Below, piece by piece: positions 1 through 8,048 of a stretch of DNA of 64,000 nt (its first letter is position 1; every line of letters starts with the position of its first letter). Below the pieces are notes generated by a model. The model saw only the letters and a list, made by a program, of their open reading frames with translations. It had not been told where the DNA came from and did no database searches. This DNA comes from Anaerolineales bacterium (GTDB taxonomy: Bacteria > Chloroflexota > Anaerolineae > Anaerolineales > Villigracilaceae), in assembly GCA_025056175.1 (NCBI GenBank), contig JANWWK010000090.1, forward strand, positions 1-64,000. Direction: 5' to 3'. The translations under genes and the position numbers were made by a program.

Positions 1-68
1 AACGCATTGGCTACCCCCTGCCGAAAGAGTGGATGGTCGTCTATGACAACGAGTGTAATTTGTTCCAT
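1..68 (-). CDS. NarL/FixJ-type response regulator, N-terminal fragment
   Basis: This gene is not in the ORF track because it is cut by the window edge. Reading the minus strand from an ATG at 68 gives MEQITLVVIDDHPLFRQGVAN. The DDHPLFRQG run is the hallmark acidic pair and first helix of the receiver domain in NarL/FixJ (LuxR-HTH) response regulators. The two Asp after the first beta strand bind Mg2+ for phosphorylation of a later Asp that lies outside the window. The DNA-binding half is not visible, so the family is inferred from the N-terminus alone. An extended -10 motif lies just upstream. Confidence 0.8.
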   Translation of the reverse strand, partial: MEQITLVVIDDHPLFRQGVANA

Positions 69-94
69 GTCTTAAGTCCGGTGAATTATTTTTG

Positions 95-103
95 AGTATA
101 GCA
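95..103 (-). promoter_or_regulatory. Extended -10 promoter of the response regulator gene
   Basis: On the minus strand the sequence TGCTATACT forms an extended -10 (TG-N-TATACT), about 26 nt upstream of the response regulator ATG. No good -35 hexamer is seen, which is typical for extended -10 promoters. The predicted transcript would have a leader of roughly 20 nt. Confidence 0.45.
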
Positions 104-178
104 TATCTTATGCCGATGGGGAAATTTCTGACTCATTCCAAACCAGTTCGTGGCTTACTGTCTGGATGGGAGGTTAGT

Positions 179-1732
179 TCATGGTTCGATGCGAAACAGG
201 CGCACTTCGTCAAACTCTCCCAGATACGTCAGCCCGGGTTGAGCGTATGGGTTTTGATACACCGGAATCATCGGGTCGGTGTAGTAGGTTTTTTCCAGGA
301 TGAGGAAACGCGCTCCAAACTGACGCGCCAGGCGGCGGGTGGTTGCCAGGTCTTCATCGGGGACGATGATGGCCGGGCGGCGATTGGTGGCAAAATAGCC
401 CGGTGCATTTGCGACGATGACGACATCTTCAGGGCGCGCTCCGTTTTCGCGCAGTATCTGCTCAGCACGCTGATAGACGCGCTGGAACTCGTTCCAGTCT
501 TTTTCGATGAGGCTGATATACAGCAGCGCCAGGGTGATGCAGCCCATGAAGGCTATCAGCGCAAACCGAAAGATGCCGAACGCCTGGGGGGTGAAGCGTC
601 CGCGCTGACGGGCTTTGCTCACCAGGAACTCGACTGCAATTGGCGCTGCTGTCCACCAGACGGGTTGAAGTGCCGCGGCAGCGTGGAAGAAACTGCCGCG
701 TGAACCTGCGAAGGGAAAGATGAAGGTGAGTACGAAGAATAACGCCAGCCAGGCCAGCACTGCCAGGAGAGCGCGCAGGTCGTTTCGCACCACCCACAGG
801 CCAATTGGCGCGAAGACAGCCAGCAAGACGACGCCTTGCGCGGCAATCGAGTTGATGACGTTGAGTTGGAGCGCTTCGCGCCGGGCTTCGAGCGCGGCCT
901 GCCAACCGGCGGCGCGCCAGGCTTCGTAATTTACGCGGTCGGGCGGCCAGGCAAAGGTTTCATCGTAACGCGTCATCCACAAGACGCGGTTGCCAGCCGG
1001 GGTAAGCGGCGTTCCCCAGATGGAAAGATTGCGCGCCATCCAGGGGCCCATCACCAGGGCGTAACCGAGCAGGAATAGAGACACGGGAAGAATGAAAGAG
1101 GAGAGAAAAGAGGAGGTTTTTCTCTCCTGCAACCAGCGCAGGAATAGCCCACCGCCGCCCACGGCCAGCCATAAAAGGCCATCGGAGCGCGCCAGGTTCA
1201 TCAGCCCGGCTATAACTCCCAGCAGGAACGCTGCTTTGCGTTCGGTGCGCGGAAAGAGCAGAAAGAAAAGCGCCCCCAGAAGCATGAAAATTCCGAAATT
1301 GTCGGTGGTCGGCAAAAAAGGTGCATGGTAACCGCAGAAAACGCCGAGAAAGCCCGAAGCCAGCGCCAGCGGACGTTTGTGCGTGAAGGAAAAAGCCAGT
1401 GCCGCACTGGTGGGCGGGACGAGCGCTGCAATCAACACGAAACCCAGCCGCCCGGCAGCGAAGGAGTCGCTTCCAGTCAACCACATTCCTGCTGCTGCCA
1501 CCATTGAAGCAAGCGGAAACCAGTATCCATGCGAGGGGTGCGGCAATGTTTGTGGGTTATCCAGGTAGTTCCACAGGTAAATTTCGGTGAAGCCGTGTCC
1601 CTGAAACAGGCGCACGCCGCCGGCGTAGTAGTAGTCAGCATCCATATAGCCGGGGGCGTGTTGAAACCAGGCGATGGCGCTGTTCCAGGCCAGGCCAACC
1701 AGGAAGAGAAGAAGGTAATCACGGCGTTTCAT
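179..1732 (-). CDS. Polytopic GT-C type glycosyltransferase (GT39/PMT-like)
   Basis: A 517-residue integral membrane protein with about ten or more hydrophobic segments. The first extracytoplasmic loop carries the acidic motif YMDADYYY (residues 29-36), in the position where GT-C fold enzymes (ArnT/PMT-like, using polyprenyl-phosphate sugars) keep their catalytic Asp. A soluble C-terminal part follows the last membrane segment. The enzyme probably transfers a sugar from a lipid-linked donor on the outer face of the membrane; the acceptor is unknown. It begins 3 bp after the upstream GT87-like gene ends, so the two form an operon. Family placement is by topology and motif only. Confidence 0.7.
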   Translation of the reverse strand: MKRRDYLLLFLVGLAWNSAIAWFQHAPGYMDADYYYAGGVRLFQGHGFTEIYLWNYLDNPQTLPHPSHGYWFPLASMVAAAGMWLTGSDSFAAGRLGFVLIAALVPPTSAALAFSFTHKRPLALASGFLGVFCGYHAPFLPTTDNFGIFMLLGALFFLLFPRTERKAAFLLGVIAGLMNLARSDGLLWLAVGGGGLFLRWLQERKTSSFLSSFILPVSLFLLGYALVMGPWMARNLSIWGTPLTPAGNRVLWMTRYDETFAWPPDRVNYEAWRAAGWQAALEARREALQLNVINSIAAQGVVLLAVFAPIGLWVVRNDLRALLAVLAWLALFFVLTFIFPFAGSRGSFFHAAAALQPVWWTAAPIAVEFLVSKARQRGRFTPQAFGIFRFALIAFMGCITLALLYISLIEKDWNEFQRVYQRAEQILRENGARPEDVVIVANAPGYFATNRRPAIIVPDEDLATTRRLARQFGARFLILEKTYYTDPMIPVYQNPYAQPGLTYLGEFDEVRLFRIEP

Positions 1733-1735
1733 GGT

Positions 1736-2962
1736 TCATCTTCCCTGTGTAAGCATATCGGCCCACAGGCGCGGCGGACGGGTGGCCCACCAGCGTACCC
1801 AGTAGAGCAGAAGAGTCATGCCAGGTGGATAAGCGAACAGGAAAACTGAATCGAACCCGGAGAGATAGGCCTGCCACAGGCCGACGAACAGCGCCGTACC
1901 TATCAGCAGGGCGGCCAGCCGTCCCAGCAGACCCCAGCGTTGGCCCATCACCGAAAAAACCAGAATGATGGCCGGCAGGCTGAAGGCCGTCCAGGCGGGG
2001 GCATATTTCATGCCGAACCAGGGTGTCAGCACGGCGGTTAATGAGGCCGTCCAAAACAACCAGTGAACACCTTTGCCGCGCACAGCCTGCCATTCCAAAA
2101 ACAGGATGACGATGGCAACCGCTCGCAATCCTTGGGCCAGCGGGGTGCCGAGGCCCGGGAACCAGTGTTCCAGGGAGCGGAAGGTGGAGGGCAAAACCTG
2201 TGTTCGCCATTCGATGATGCTGCTGAAGAAAAATTCGGTGAACCAGCCAGGATATACCAGAAAAGCAACGGCAATCAGCACGGTGATGGTCATCAAAAAG
2301 CCAGCCAGGATGCGGTAACGGCCTGTGGAAAACACCCAAACTGCCAGCAGCAGCAGCACCAGGCCGCTCACGCGCAGGGAAATCAATCCCAGGGCGGCCA
2401 GCGCTCCGGCCAGTTCATCCGCCTCGCTTTCGATAGCGCGCAGTGCGCCGAAAACAAGCAGCGATTGTGCCAGCACCAGGTTGCCATCCACAAGCGCGAG
2501 CGTGCCTGGCTGCCAGAAGACGGCAAATAATGAAATCAGCGGCAGAGCGAACCACGAGGCCTGCCAGCGGCTGAGGCGCAAAGAGAGTACAATTAGACCG
2601 CTCACGGCCAATTGCAACAAGGTCATCCACAGTGCGTGCGCCAGGAAAAAATCGCGGATGGAGGCCAGCGGGAAGAATAACAGGGCAAAATAGAACGGCA
2701 AAACGAATTGAAACGAACGTTCTCCTGTGCGCGCAACGCGGCCATAAACCAGCCGTTGGACTTCCAGTGTATTTTCTACATTATAGGGTGAAATACCCTG
2801 CAATGCGAAGTTTTGGGCAGGCTTCCACACGGCCAAAAATTCCACCCCCGTGTGTGTGTTACGACTGAATTGCAGGTTGCCCCAAAACAACCCGCCGCCA
2901 ATCGCAACGGCCAGGCACAGCAGAAACAGAGCCAGAGAGAGCGCGGCAAGTCGGTTACGCAT
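1736..2962 (-). CDS. GT87/DUF2029-like membrane glycosyltransferase
   Basis: A 408-residue multi-spanning membrane protein. An N-terminal membrane anchor is followed by a loop with GISPYN (residues 56-61), a phrase recurring in DUF2029/GT87 proteins (mycobacterial PimE-type polyprenol-phosphate-mannose transferases). It is the first gene of a two-gene operon with the GT39-like protein. The likely job is transfer of a sugar, often mannose, from a polyprenyl-phosphate carrier to a cell-surface glycolipid or glycan; the substrate is not determinable from sequence. The start at 2962 gives a normal first membrane segment, although the ribosome binding site is weak. Confidence 0.65.
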   Translation of the reverse strand: MRNRLAALSLALFLLCLAVAIGGGLFWGNLQFSRNTHTGVEFLAVWKPAQNFALQGISPYNVENTLEVQRLVYGRVARTGERSFQFVLPFYFALLFFPLASIRDFFLAHALWMTLLQLAVSGLIVLSLRLSRWQASWFALPLISLFAVFWQPGTLALVDGNLVLAQSLLVFGALRAIESEADELAGALAALGLISLRVSGLVLLLLAVWVFSTGRYRILAGFLMTITVLIAVAFLVYPGWFTEFFFSSIIEWRTQVLPSTFRSLEHWFPGLGTPLAQGLRAVAIVILFLEWQAVRGKGVHWLFWTASLTAVLTPWFGMKYAPAWTAFSLPAIILVFSVMGQRWGLLGRLAALLIGTALFVGLWQAYLSGFDSVFLFAYPPGMTLLLYWVRWWATRPPRLWADMLTQGR

Positions 2963-3295
2963 TGGGTGTATTTTACCAGCCGCGAGAACATCAACCGGCT
3001 GGATTTCACAAAGTGAAAAGAAGAATAGCGGTACAATACAGTACTTTTGACAAACTTATGCTGAGTACAAATCAGAATTTGCAGATTTATGGCTCGACAG
3101 GAACACGAACAGTTTACATTCAAAGCCCAACTCTCCAGTTTTGTGAGTGGTTTGATGAATTATGTCTCTACTCCTTCTGGAGAACAGGAATGACCCCCAC
3201 CAGCCTGCGCTTTTTAAACCACAGGTGGCATCTTCTTTCAGCAATCTTCTAATCCATCATTAGATTACCCCTGAAACTTCCCCTACGGAGACTGC
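2963..3295. other. 333-bp divergent intergenic region without a gene
   Basis: This spacer lies between the minus-strand glycosyltransferases and the plus-strand pseB operon and is more AT-rich than its neighbours. It should contain both promoters. I can see a perfect TTTCAC-AAA-GTGAAA inverted repeat (3004-3018), a perfect -35 hexamer TTGACA (3047-3052) without a convincing -10 at the right distance, and a small TCTAAT/ATTAGA hairpin (3248-3264). The short ORFs of the track here have no recognisable protein character. No RNA gene was recognised. Confidence 0.4.
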
Positions 3296-4303
3296 ATGGA
3301 CTGGACCAACAAATCTGTACTCGTCACCGGTGGCACCGGCTCATTCGGCAAAAAATTTACGCAACTTTTGCTGGCCGAAAAGAACCCCAAAAAAATCATC
3401 ATCTTCAGCCGCGATGAACTCAAACAACATGAAATGCGCGTGCGCGGCTTTGATGACCCGCGTCTGCGCTATTTTATCGGCGATGTGCGCGACCGCGACC
3501 GCCTGTTACGCGCCATGCATGGCGTGGATATCGTCGTCCATGCCGCTGCCCTCAAACAAGTGCCGGCCTGTGAATACAACCCAATGGAAGCCGTTAAAAC
3601 CAACATCCTCGGCACCGCCAACGTACTCGAAGCCGCGCTGGATGCCGGTGTGAGTAAAGTGTTAGCGCTCAGCACCGACAAAGCTGTCAGCCCGGCCAAC
3701 CTGTATGGCGGCACCAAACTCGTGGCCGAAAAACTTGTCATTCAATCCAACAACTATGCCGCCGGGTCAGCCACCCGCTACGCTTGCGTTCGTTACGGCA
3801 ACGTGGTCGGTTCGCGTGGCTCGGTCGTGCCGCTTTTCCTCAAGCAGCGCGCCAGCGGCAAAATTACCATCACGGATGAGCGCATGACGCGCTTCTGGCT
3901 CTCGCTCGAAGAAGGTGTCCATTTCGTCATCCGGTGCATCGAACAAATGGAAGGCGGCGAAGTCTTCATCCCCAAAATTCCCAGCACCAAAGTCATTGAC
4001 CTGGCACGCGCGATTGCTCCCGAAGCCCGCCTCGAAATCATCGGCATTCGTCCTGGCGAAAAACTGCACGAAGAGCTGCTCTCTGCCGAAGAATCTCGCA
4101 ATGCCGTAGAACGCGAGACGATGTACGTTATCAAACCGCCCGAAACGCTCTGGAACCGCAACCAGCACTACGAAGGCAAGCCCCTGCCCGAAGGCTTCAG
4201 TTACACCAGCGATACCAACACCTGGTGGCTGGATGTAGAAGGCATTCGCAAATACATTGCGCCCTTTGAGGAAGCCTTTGCGAATGGCACGCTGGAAGGA
4301 TAG
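3296..4303 (+). CDS. pseB: UDP-GlcNAc 4,6-dehydratase (inverting), PseB/FlaA1 type
   Basis: A 335-residue short-chain dehydrogenase/reductase. It has the NAD(P)-binding TGGTGSFG motif (residues 11-18), the PseB/FlaA1-type STDKA (126-130, with the Asp-Lys pair used in catalysis) and YGGTK (137-141). The enzyme converts UDP-GlcNAc to a UDP-4-keto-6-deoxy hexose with C5 inversion, the first step to pseudaminic-type nonulosonic acids and to some N-acetylated deoxyhexoses. Length is normal for the family. It starts the surface-polysaccharide operon, with a GGAG ribosome site before the ATG. The next dedicated enzymes (PseC aminotransferase, PseH, PseG) are not in this window, so the final product may differ from pseudaminic acid. 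Confidence 0.9.
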   Translation: MDWTNKSVLVTGGTGSFGKKFTQLLLAEKNPKKIIIFSRDELKQHEMRVRGFDDPRLRYFIGDVRDRDRLLRAMHGVDIVVHAAALKQVPACEYNPMEAVKTNILGTANVLEAALDAGVSKVLALSTDKAVSPANLYGGTKLVAEKLVIQSNNYAAGSATRYACVRYGNVVGSRGSVVPLFLKQRASGKITITDERMTRFWLSLEEGVHFVIRCIEQMEGGEVFIPKIPSTKVIDLARAIAPEARLEIIGIRPGEKLHEELLSAEESRNAVERETMYVIKPPETLWNRNQHYEGKPLPEGFSYTSDTNTWWLDVEGIRKYIAPFEEAFANGTLEG

Positions 4304-4311
4304 AGAGGCTC

Positions 4312-4360
4312 AGGTATCAGATGTCAGGGTTCACGTGTGCATGCCTGGCATCTGGCACCT
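4312..4360 (+). repeat. Imperfect intergenic palindrome built from heptad-like words
   Basis: The left arm AGGTATCAGATGTCAGG (4312-4328) and right arm CCTGGCATCTGGCACCT (4344-4360) pair over 17 positions with one mismatch and two G-T wobbles, around a 15-nt loop. The arms are built from seven-base words resembling AGGTRYC. No T-run follows, so it is not a standard terminator. It fills most of the pseB-reductase spacer and resembles the hairpin at 6457-6490. Confidence 0.6.
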
Positions 4361-4394
4361 GCCCCTCAACCTGTTCTCGCCTCCCACCTGACCT

Positions 4395-5324
4395 ATGGCA
4401 CGCATCCTGGTTACTGGCGCCTCTGGCTTGCTTGGTCTCAATCTCTGTTTGGGGAATTGGGACTCTCATTCTATCCTTGCGGTAGACCGCGGAAAACTGC
4501 ACCATACGCCCTTTGAGGTCGTGCGCGCCGACCTGACCAGGCTGGAGCAGGCTCGCCGTTTAATCGAAACCATCCGCCCCGATGCCGTGATTCACGCTGC
4601 CGCAAATGCTAATATCGACTCCTGTGAAAGCGACCCCGAAGGCGCACGTTTGCTGAATGGAGAGATTCCCGGCATTCTGGCCGAATCTGCTGCGCGTGCC
4701 GGCGTGCGCTTCCTGCACGTCTCCACCGATGCGGTTTTCGATGGAACCAAAGAGGGGTTTTATGTAGAAACCGACACTCCCAACCCGCTTTCGGTCTATG
4801 CCCAGACGAAGCTGCTCGGCGAACAGAACGTGCTTGCGGCCAATCCACAGGCCATTGTGGCGCGAGTCAACTTCTTTGGCTGGAGTCTTTCCGGCACGCG
4901 CTCGCTTGCTGAGTTTTTTTTCAACAAATTATCCGCCGGGCAGGCGGCAAATGGCTTCACCGATGTCTATTTTTGTCCGCTCTTTGTTGCACATGTATCG
5001 GCGCTTCTGATTCAGATGCTGGAGGCTGGTCTTTCAGGCGTGTACCATGTTGTCGGACGTGAAGCACTGAGCAAATATGAATTCGGGGTACGCCTGGCGC
5101 GTCAGTTCGGGTTCGACGAACGCCTGGTCATCCCCCAATCGGTGGAACAGTCTGGCCTGAAGGCGCGCCGGTCGCACAACTTGCGGCTTTCTACCCACAA
5201 GTTATCCACCGACCTGGGAACAGAAATCCCCGCGCTTTCCACTGGAATCGCGCAGTTTTATGCACAATATCAGCAGGGTTATCCACAGAAAATACGGAGT
5301 TATGCACAGGTTGGTCAGGCGTAA
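4395..5324 (+). CDS. RmlD-like sugar-nucleotide reductase (SDR superfamily)
   Basis: A 309-residue extended SDR protein. The dinucleotide-binding motif TGASGLLG is at residues 7-14, STDAVFDG at 110-117, and the catalytic YAQTK at 135-139. The pattern is that of RmlD/StrL dTDP-4-dehydrorhamnose reductases; Bacillus SpsK is a relative in a similar cluster. It likely reduces a 4-keto sugar nucleotide made by a dehydratase such as the adjacent PseB. No clear Shine-Dalgarno site precedes the ATG. The last 25 or so residues are Tyr/Gln-rich and are encoded by a group of DnaA-box sequences (see 5191-5308), so this tail may be shaped by DNA-level selection. Confidence 0.8.
   Translation: MARILVTGASGLLGLNLCLGNWDSHSILAVDRGKLHHTPFEVVRADLTRLEQARRLIETIRPDAVIHAAANANIDSCESDPEGARLLNGEIPGILAESAARAGVRFLHVSTDAVFDGTKEGFYVETDTPNPLSVYAQTKLLGEQNVLAANPQAIVARVNFFGWSLSGTRSLAEFFFNKLSAGQAANGFTDVYFCPLFVAHVSALLIQMLEAGLSGVYHVVGREALSKYEFGVRLARQFGFDERLVIPQSVEQSGLKARRSHNLRLSTHKLSTDLGTEIPALSTGIAQFYAQYQQGYPQKIRSYAQVGQA
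5191..5308 (+). promoter_or_regulatory. Cluster of DnaA-box sequences inside the end of the reductase gene
   Basis: Three matches to the bacterial DnaA box TTATNCACA lie on the plus strand at 5258-5266 (TTATGCACA), 5279-5287 (TTATCCACA) and 5300-5308 (TTATGCACA). Each start is exactly 21 bp from the next, i.e. two helical turns. A near match, TTATCCACC, is at 5202-5210 and a weaker CTACCCACA at 5191-5199. All face the same way. The region ends about 60 bp before the NeuB-like gene. No dnaA, dnaN or AT-rich unwinding element is nearby, so a DnaA-titration or regulatory site is more likely than an origin. Confidence 0.6.
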
Positions 5325-5370
5325 TATGCAATCATCCCCTTTTGCTTGAGAATCCCTTCAGGAGGAACCT

Positions 5371-6435
5371 ATGGAATTCAAAATCAACAACCGTCTCATC
5401 GGCCCAAACCATCCTACCTATTTCATCGCTGATATTGCCGCCAATCACGATGGCTCGTTGGAGCGCGCCAAACTGCTCATTCGCCTGGCAAAAGAAGCCG
5501 GCGCCGATGCCGCCAAATTTCAGCATTTTCAGGCGCCCAAAATCGTTTCGGAATACGGCTTCAGCCACATGAACAGCAAAGTCAGCCACCAGGCCAAATG
5601 GAAGAAATCGGTCACAGAAGTATATGCCGCGGCCTCTCTTCCGCAAGATTGGACACCAATTTTGAAGGAAGAGTGTGATAAGGTCGGGATTGACTTCTTC
5701 ACCTCACCTTACGATTTCGATTCTATCGAACATGTAGACCCCTACGTGCCGGCTTACAAGGTTGGCTCTGGCGAAATTGACTGGATTGAAACACTGGAAC
5801 ACATGGCAAGCAAGGGCAAGCCGATGATTATTGCCACCGGCGCCTCGACGATTGGGGAAGTGCAGCGCGCCGTTCACGCCATTTTGCGGCTGAACCGACA
5901 ATTGTGCGTGATGCAGTGCAACACGAACTACACCGCCAGCCCCGAAAATTACGACCACATTCACCTTAACGTCTTGAAGACCTATGCCACCATGTTCCCG
6001 GATGTGGTGCTGGGACTTTCTGACCATACGCACGGAAACGCTACCGTGCTGGGCGCCGTGGCGCTGGGGGCGCGCATGATTGAACGTCACTTTACCGATG
6101 ACAATGACCGCGAAGGACCTGACCACAAATTTGCCATGAACCCCGATGCCTGGGCGCACATGGTGGAAGAGACCCGTTTACTGGAACGTGCGCTTGGTTC
6201 TGCTGACAAATTCATCACCGGCAATGAACAAGAGACGGCCATCGTTCAGCGCCGCTGTTTGCGCGCCGCACGCGACATCCGTGCGGGCGAGGTGTTCACC
6301 CGCGAGATGATTGACGTTTTGCGCCCGGCCACCCCCGGCGCCATCAAACCCGACCAGATTCAAAACGTCATTGGCACGCGCGCGCTGACCGACCTGCCCA
6401 AAGGCAAAGAACTGCGCTGGACGGATTTGGGATAA
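5371..6435 (+). CDS. NeuB/PseI/SpsE-type nonulosonic acid synthase
   Basis: A 354-residue two-domain protein. The N-terminal TIM barrel carries FIADIAANHDGS (about 18-29), YKVGSGEIDW and GLSDHTHG, as in sialic/pseudaminic acid synthases that condense phosphoenolpyruvate with a 6-deoxy or N-acetyl hexose. The C-terminal part (about 295-354, RAARDIRAGEVFTREMIDVLRP) is the SAF antifreeze-like domain. Family length is normal. An AGGAGG site sits 6 nt before the ATG. Together with PseB and the SpsF-like transferase it implies synthesis of a CMP-activated nonulosonic acid, but which acid (pseudaminic-, legionaminic- or spore-coat-like) cannot be told. Confidence 0.85.
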   Translation: MEFKINNRLIGPNHPTYFIADIAANHDGSLERAKLLIRLAKEAGADAAKFQHFQAPKIVSEYGFSHMNSKVSHQAKWKKSVTEVYAAASLPQDWTPILKEECDKVGIDFFTSPYDFDSIEHVDPYVPAYKVGSGEIDWIETLEHMASKGKPMIIATGASTIGEVQRAVHAILRLNRQLCVMQCNTNYTASPENYDHIHLNVLKTYATMFPDVVLGLSDHTHGNATVLGAVALGARMIERHFTDDNDREGPDHKFAMNPDAWAHMVEETRLLERALGSADKFITGNEQETAIVQRRCLRAARDIRAGEVFTREMIDVLRPATPGAIKPDQIQNVIGTRALTDLPKGKELRWTDLG

Positions 6436-6456
6436 ACCGGTATCTGGTGCTTATCA

Positions 6457-6490
6457 GTGTCCGGTGTGGGAGAAACCCCATACCGGATAC
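6457..6490 (+). repeat. 14-bp hairpin in the spacer before the GT4 gene
   Basis: GTGTCCGGTGTGGG (6457-6470) pairs with CCCATACCGGATAC (6477-6490) over 14 positions with two G-T wobbles and a 6-nt loop. The words resemble those of the palindrome at 4312-4360, suggesting one family of intergenic elements. It covers the ORF-track start (GTG at 6457), which argues for translation starting at the ATG at 6499 instead. Confidence 0.6.
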
Positions 6491-6498
6491 CTGCCGCT

Positions 6499-7668
6499 AT
6501 GAAGCTCATTTATTTCAGCCTGGACTACACCCCTCACGACCACCGTTTTCTGACTGCCATTGCGGAAAGCGGACATCAGGTCTTCTATGTTCGGCTTCAA
6601 CGTGGCGCGCGGCAGGTGGAAAGCCGCCCCGTACCGCCGGAGGTGGAGATTGTCCTGTGGGCCGGCGGACAAAAGCCCTTCGCATGGCGCGACTTGCCAG
6701 AATACGTTCTCGACTTTCGGCGCATCGTCCGCAGAATTCAACCGGACTTAATTCACGCCGGCCCCATTCAAACGTGCGCGTTTATTGCCCTGTTGAGCGG
6801 CTTTCGTCCGATTCTCACCATGTCGTGGGGATTCGACCTGATGCAGGATGTTCATCGCGGCAAAGGCTGGGAATGGGTCACCCGCTACGTCCTGAAGAAC
6901 ACGCAGTACTTCACTTCCGATGCCGAAGTCACCCGGCAAAAGGCCATTGCGTATGGAATGAACCCGGCCAGGACGGTGGTTTTCCCCTGGGGGGTAGATT
7001 TGACCCACTTTACCCCCAAAGACTGGGAAACCAGCGATGCGCCAGCAGCGGAGATGACCCACTCGCAAAACTCTGATTCTGCTGGAACGACTCACGCACC
7101 TGCCGAACTATCGGACGACTGGATGACCCTGTTCTGCAACCGTGCGTGGGAGCCCATCTACGGTGTGGACGTATTGGCACGGGCTTTTGTCCGGGTAGCC
7201 GCAGAAATCCCCAACCTGCGTTTGCTCCTGGTTGGAAGCGGTTCACAAGGCAACCGCATTCGAGAAATTCTGATGCAGGGGGGCGTTCTGGAGCGAGTCA
7301 TCTTTCCTGGACAGGTGCGCAATACCGACTTACCACGCTTCTATCACATGGCCGACCTGTACATCTCCCCCTCGCACATAGATGGCTCTTCGGTCTCTCT
7401 CATGGAAGCAATGGCGTGCGGGCTGCCCTGCCTGGTTTCAGACATTCCGGCCAACCGCGAATGGGTGCAGGAGGGGTATAATGGCTGGTTGTTCCGAGAT
7501 GGCGATGACGCCGATTTGGCGGCAAAACTTCGGCAGGCCCTCCAGCAGCGTCAACACCTGCCACAAATTGGCCGCAATGCGCGTAGAATTGCAGAAGAAC
7601 GCGCCGATTGGCGCAAGAATGTCCAGGTTTTACTCGAAACCTATCAAAAAGTGAAGGAGGCGCGCTAA
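6499..7668 (+). CDS. GT4 family glycosyltransferase (group 1)
   Basis: A 389-residue GT-B fold glycosyltransferase. The N-terminal half binds the acceptor. The C-terminal half has the GT4 nucleotide-sugar site, with LLLVGSGSQ followed by SHIDGSSVSLMEAMACGLP, where the conserved EX7E-like segment binds the donor. I chose the ATG at 6499 over the GTG at 6457 because the latter lies in a strong hairpin and because MKLIYFSLDY is the typical first beta strand. Cytoplasmic; probably adds one sugar to the glycan made by this operon. The TAA overlaps the next ATG by one base. Confidence 0.85.
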   Translation: MKLIYFSLDYTPHDHRFLTAIAESGHQVFYVRLQRGARQVESRPVPPEVEIVLWAGGQKPFAWRDLPEYVLDFRRIVRRIQPDLIHAGPIQTCAFIALLSGFRPILTMSWGFDLMQDVHRGKGWEWVTRYVLKNTQYFTSDAEVTRQKAIAYGMNPARTVVFPWGVDLTHFTPKDWETSDAPAAEMTHSQNSDSAGTTHAPAELSDDWMTLFCNRAWEPIYGVDVLARAFVRVAAEIPNLRLLLVGSGSQGNRIREILMQGGVLERVIFPGQVRNTDLPRFYHMADLYISPSHIDGSSVSLMEAMACGLPCLVSDIPANREWVQEGYNGWLFRDGDDADLAAKLRQALQQRQHLPQIGRNARRIAEERADWRKNVQVLLETYQKVKEAR

Positions 7669-8048
7669 TGGCTACGGTTTATCTCATTCTTGCTTTGCTG
7701 GTTGCCATCGTTGCGGTTATCTTTGCTTTGCAAAACACGGCGGCCATCACCGTTTCGTTCTTTCTCTGGCAAATCAGCGGTTCGCTGGCGCTGGTCGTAC
7801 TGGTGACGCTGGTGGTAGGGGTATTGGTCGGCTGGCTGTTCGTGGCGCCTTCGATGCTGAAAGGCAGCCTGCAAGGCGCAAGTCAGCGCAAACGGATTGC
7901 CGCGCTCGAAAAAGAAGTGAGCGACTATAAAACCAATCTGGAGAAACTCCAGGCGCAGGTCAAAATGCTCGAAGCCGAACTTGCGGCTGCCCGCGCTACG
8001 CCTGCTCCGGCCAATCCATCCCCGGCTGCGCTGGAAAAAACCGCCTGA
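7668..8048 (+). CDS. LapA-domain (DUF1049) membrane protein with coiled coil
   Basis: A 126-residue protein with two transmembrane helices (about 4-22 and 38-60) and the pattern FALQNTAAITVSFFLWQ between them, typical of LapA/DUF1049 proteins. A charged coiled coil (about 78-110) and an Ala/Pro-rich tail follow. The true start is the ATG at 7668, preceded by GAAGGAGG, not the longer ORF at 7608. LapA proteins assist assembly of envelope polysaccharide or lipopolysaccharide in other bacteria. In this operon it may scaffold glycosyltransferases at the membrane, which is inference from location. Confidence 0.8.
   Translation: MATVYLILALLVAIVAVIFALQNTAAITVSFFLWQISGSLALVVLVTLVVGVLVGWLFVAPSMLKGSLQGASQRKRIAALEKEVSDYKTNLEKLQAQVKMLEAELAAARATPAPANPSPAALEKTA

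Noticed and set aside
3047-3075. TTGACA as a promoter for pseB
   Set aside because: No -10-like hexamer is found at 16-18 bp, so only the -35 match is real; it is mentioned but not called.
5191-5308. Chromosomal replication origin at the DnaA-box cluster
   Set aside because: No dnaA/dnaN, no AT-rich unwinding element, and the boxes lie inside a gene in a glycan operon.
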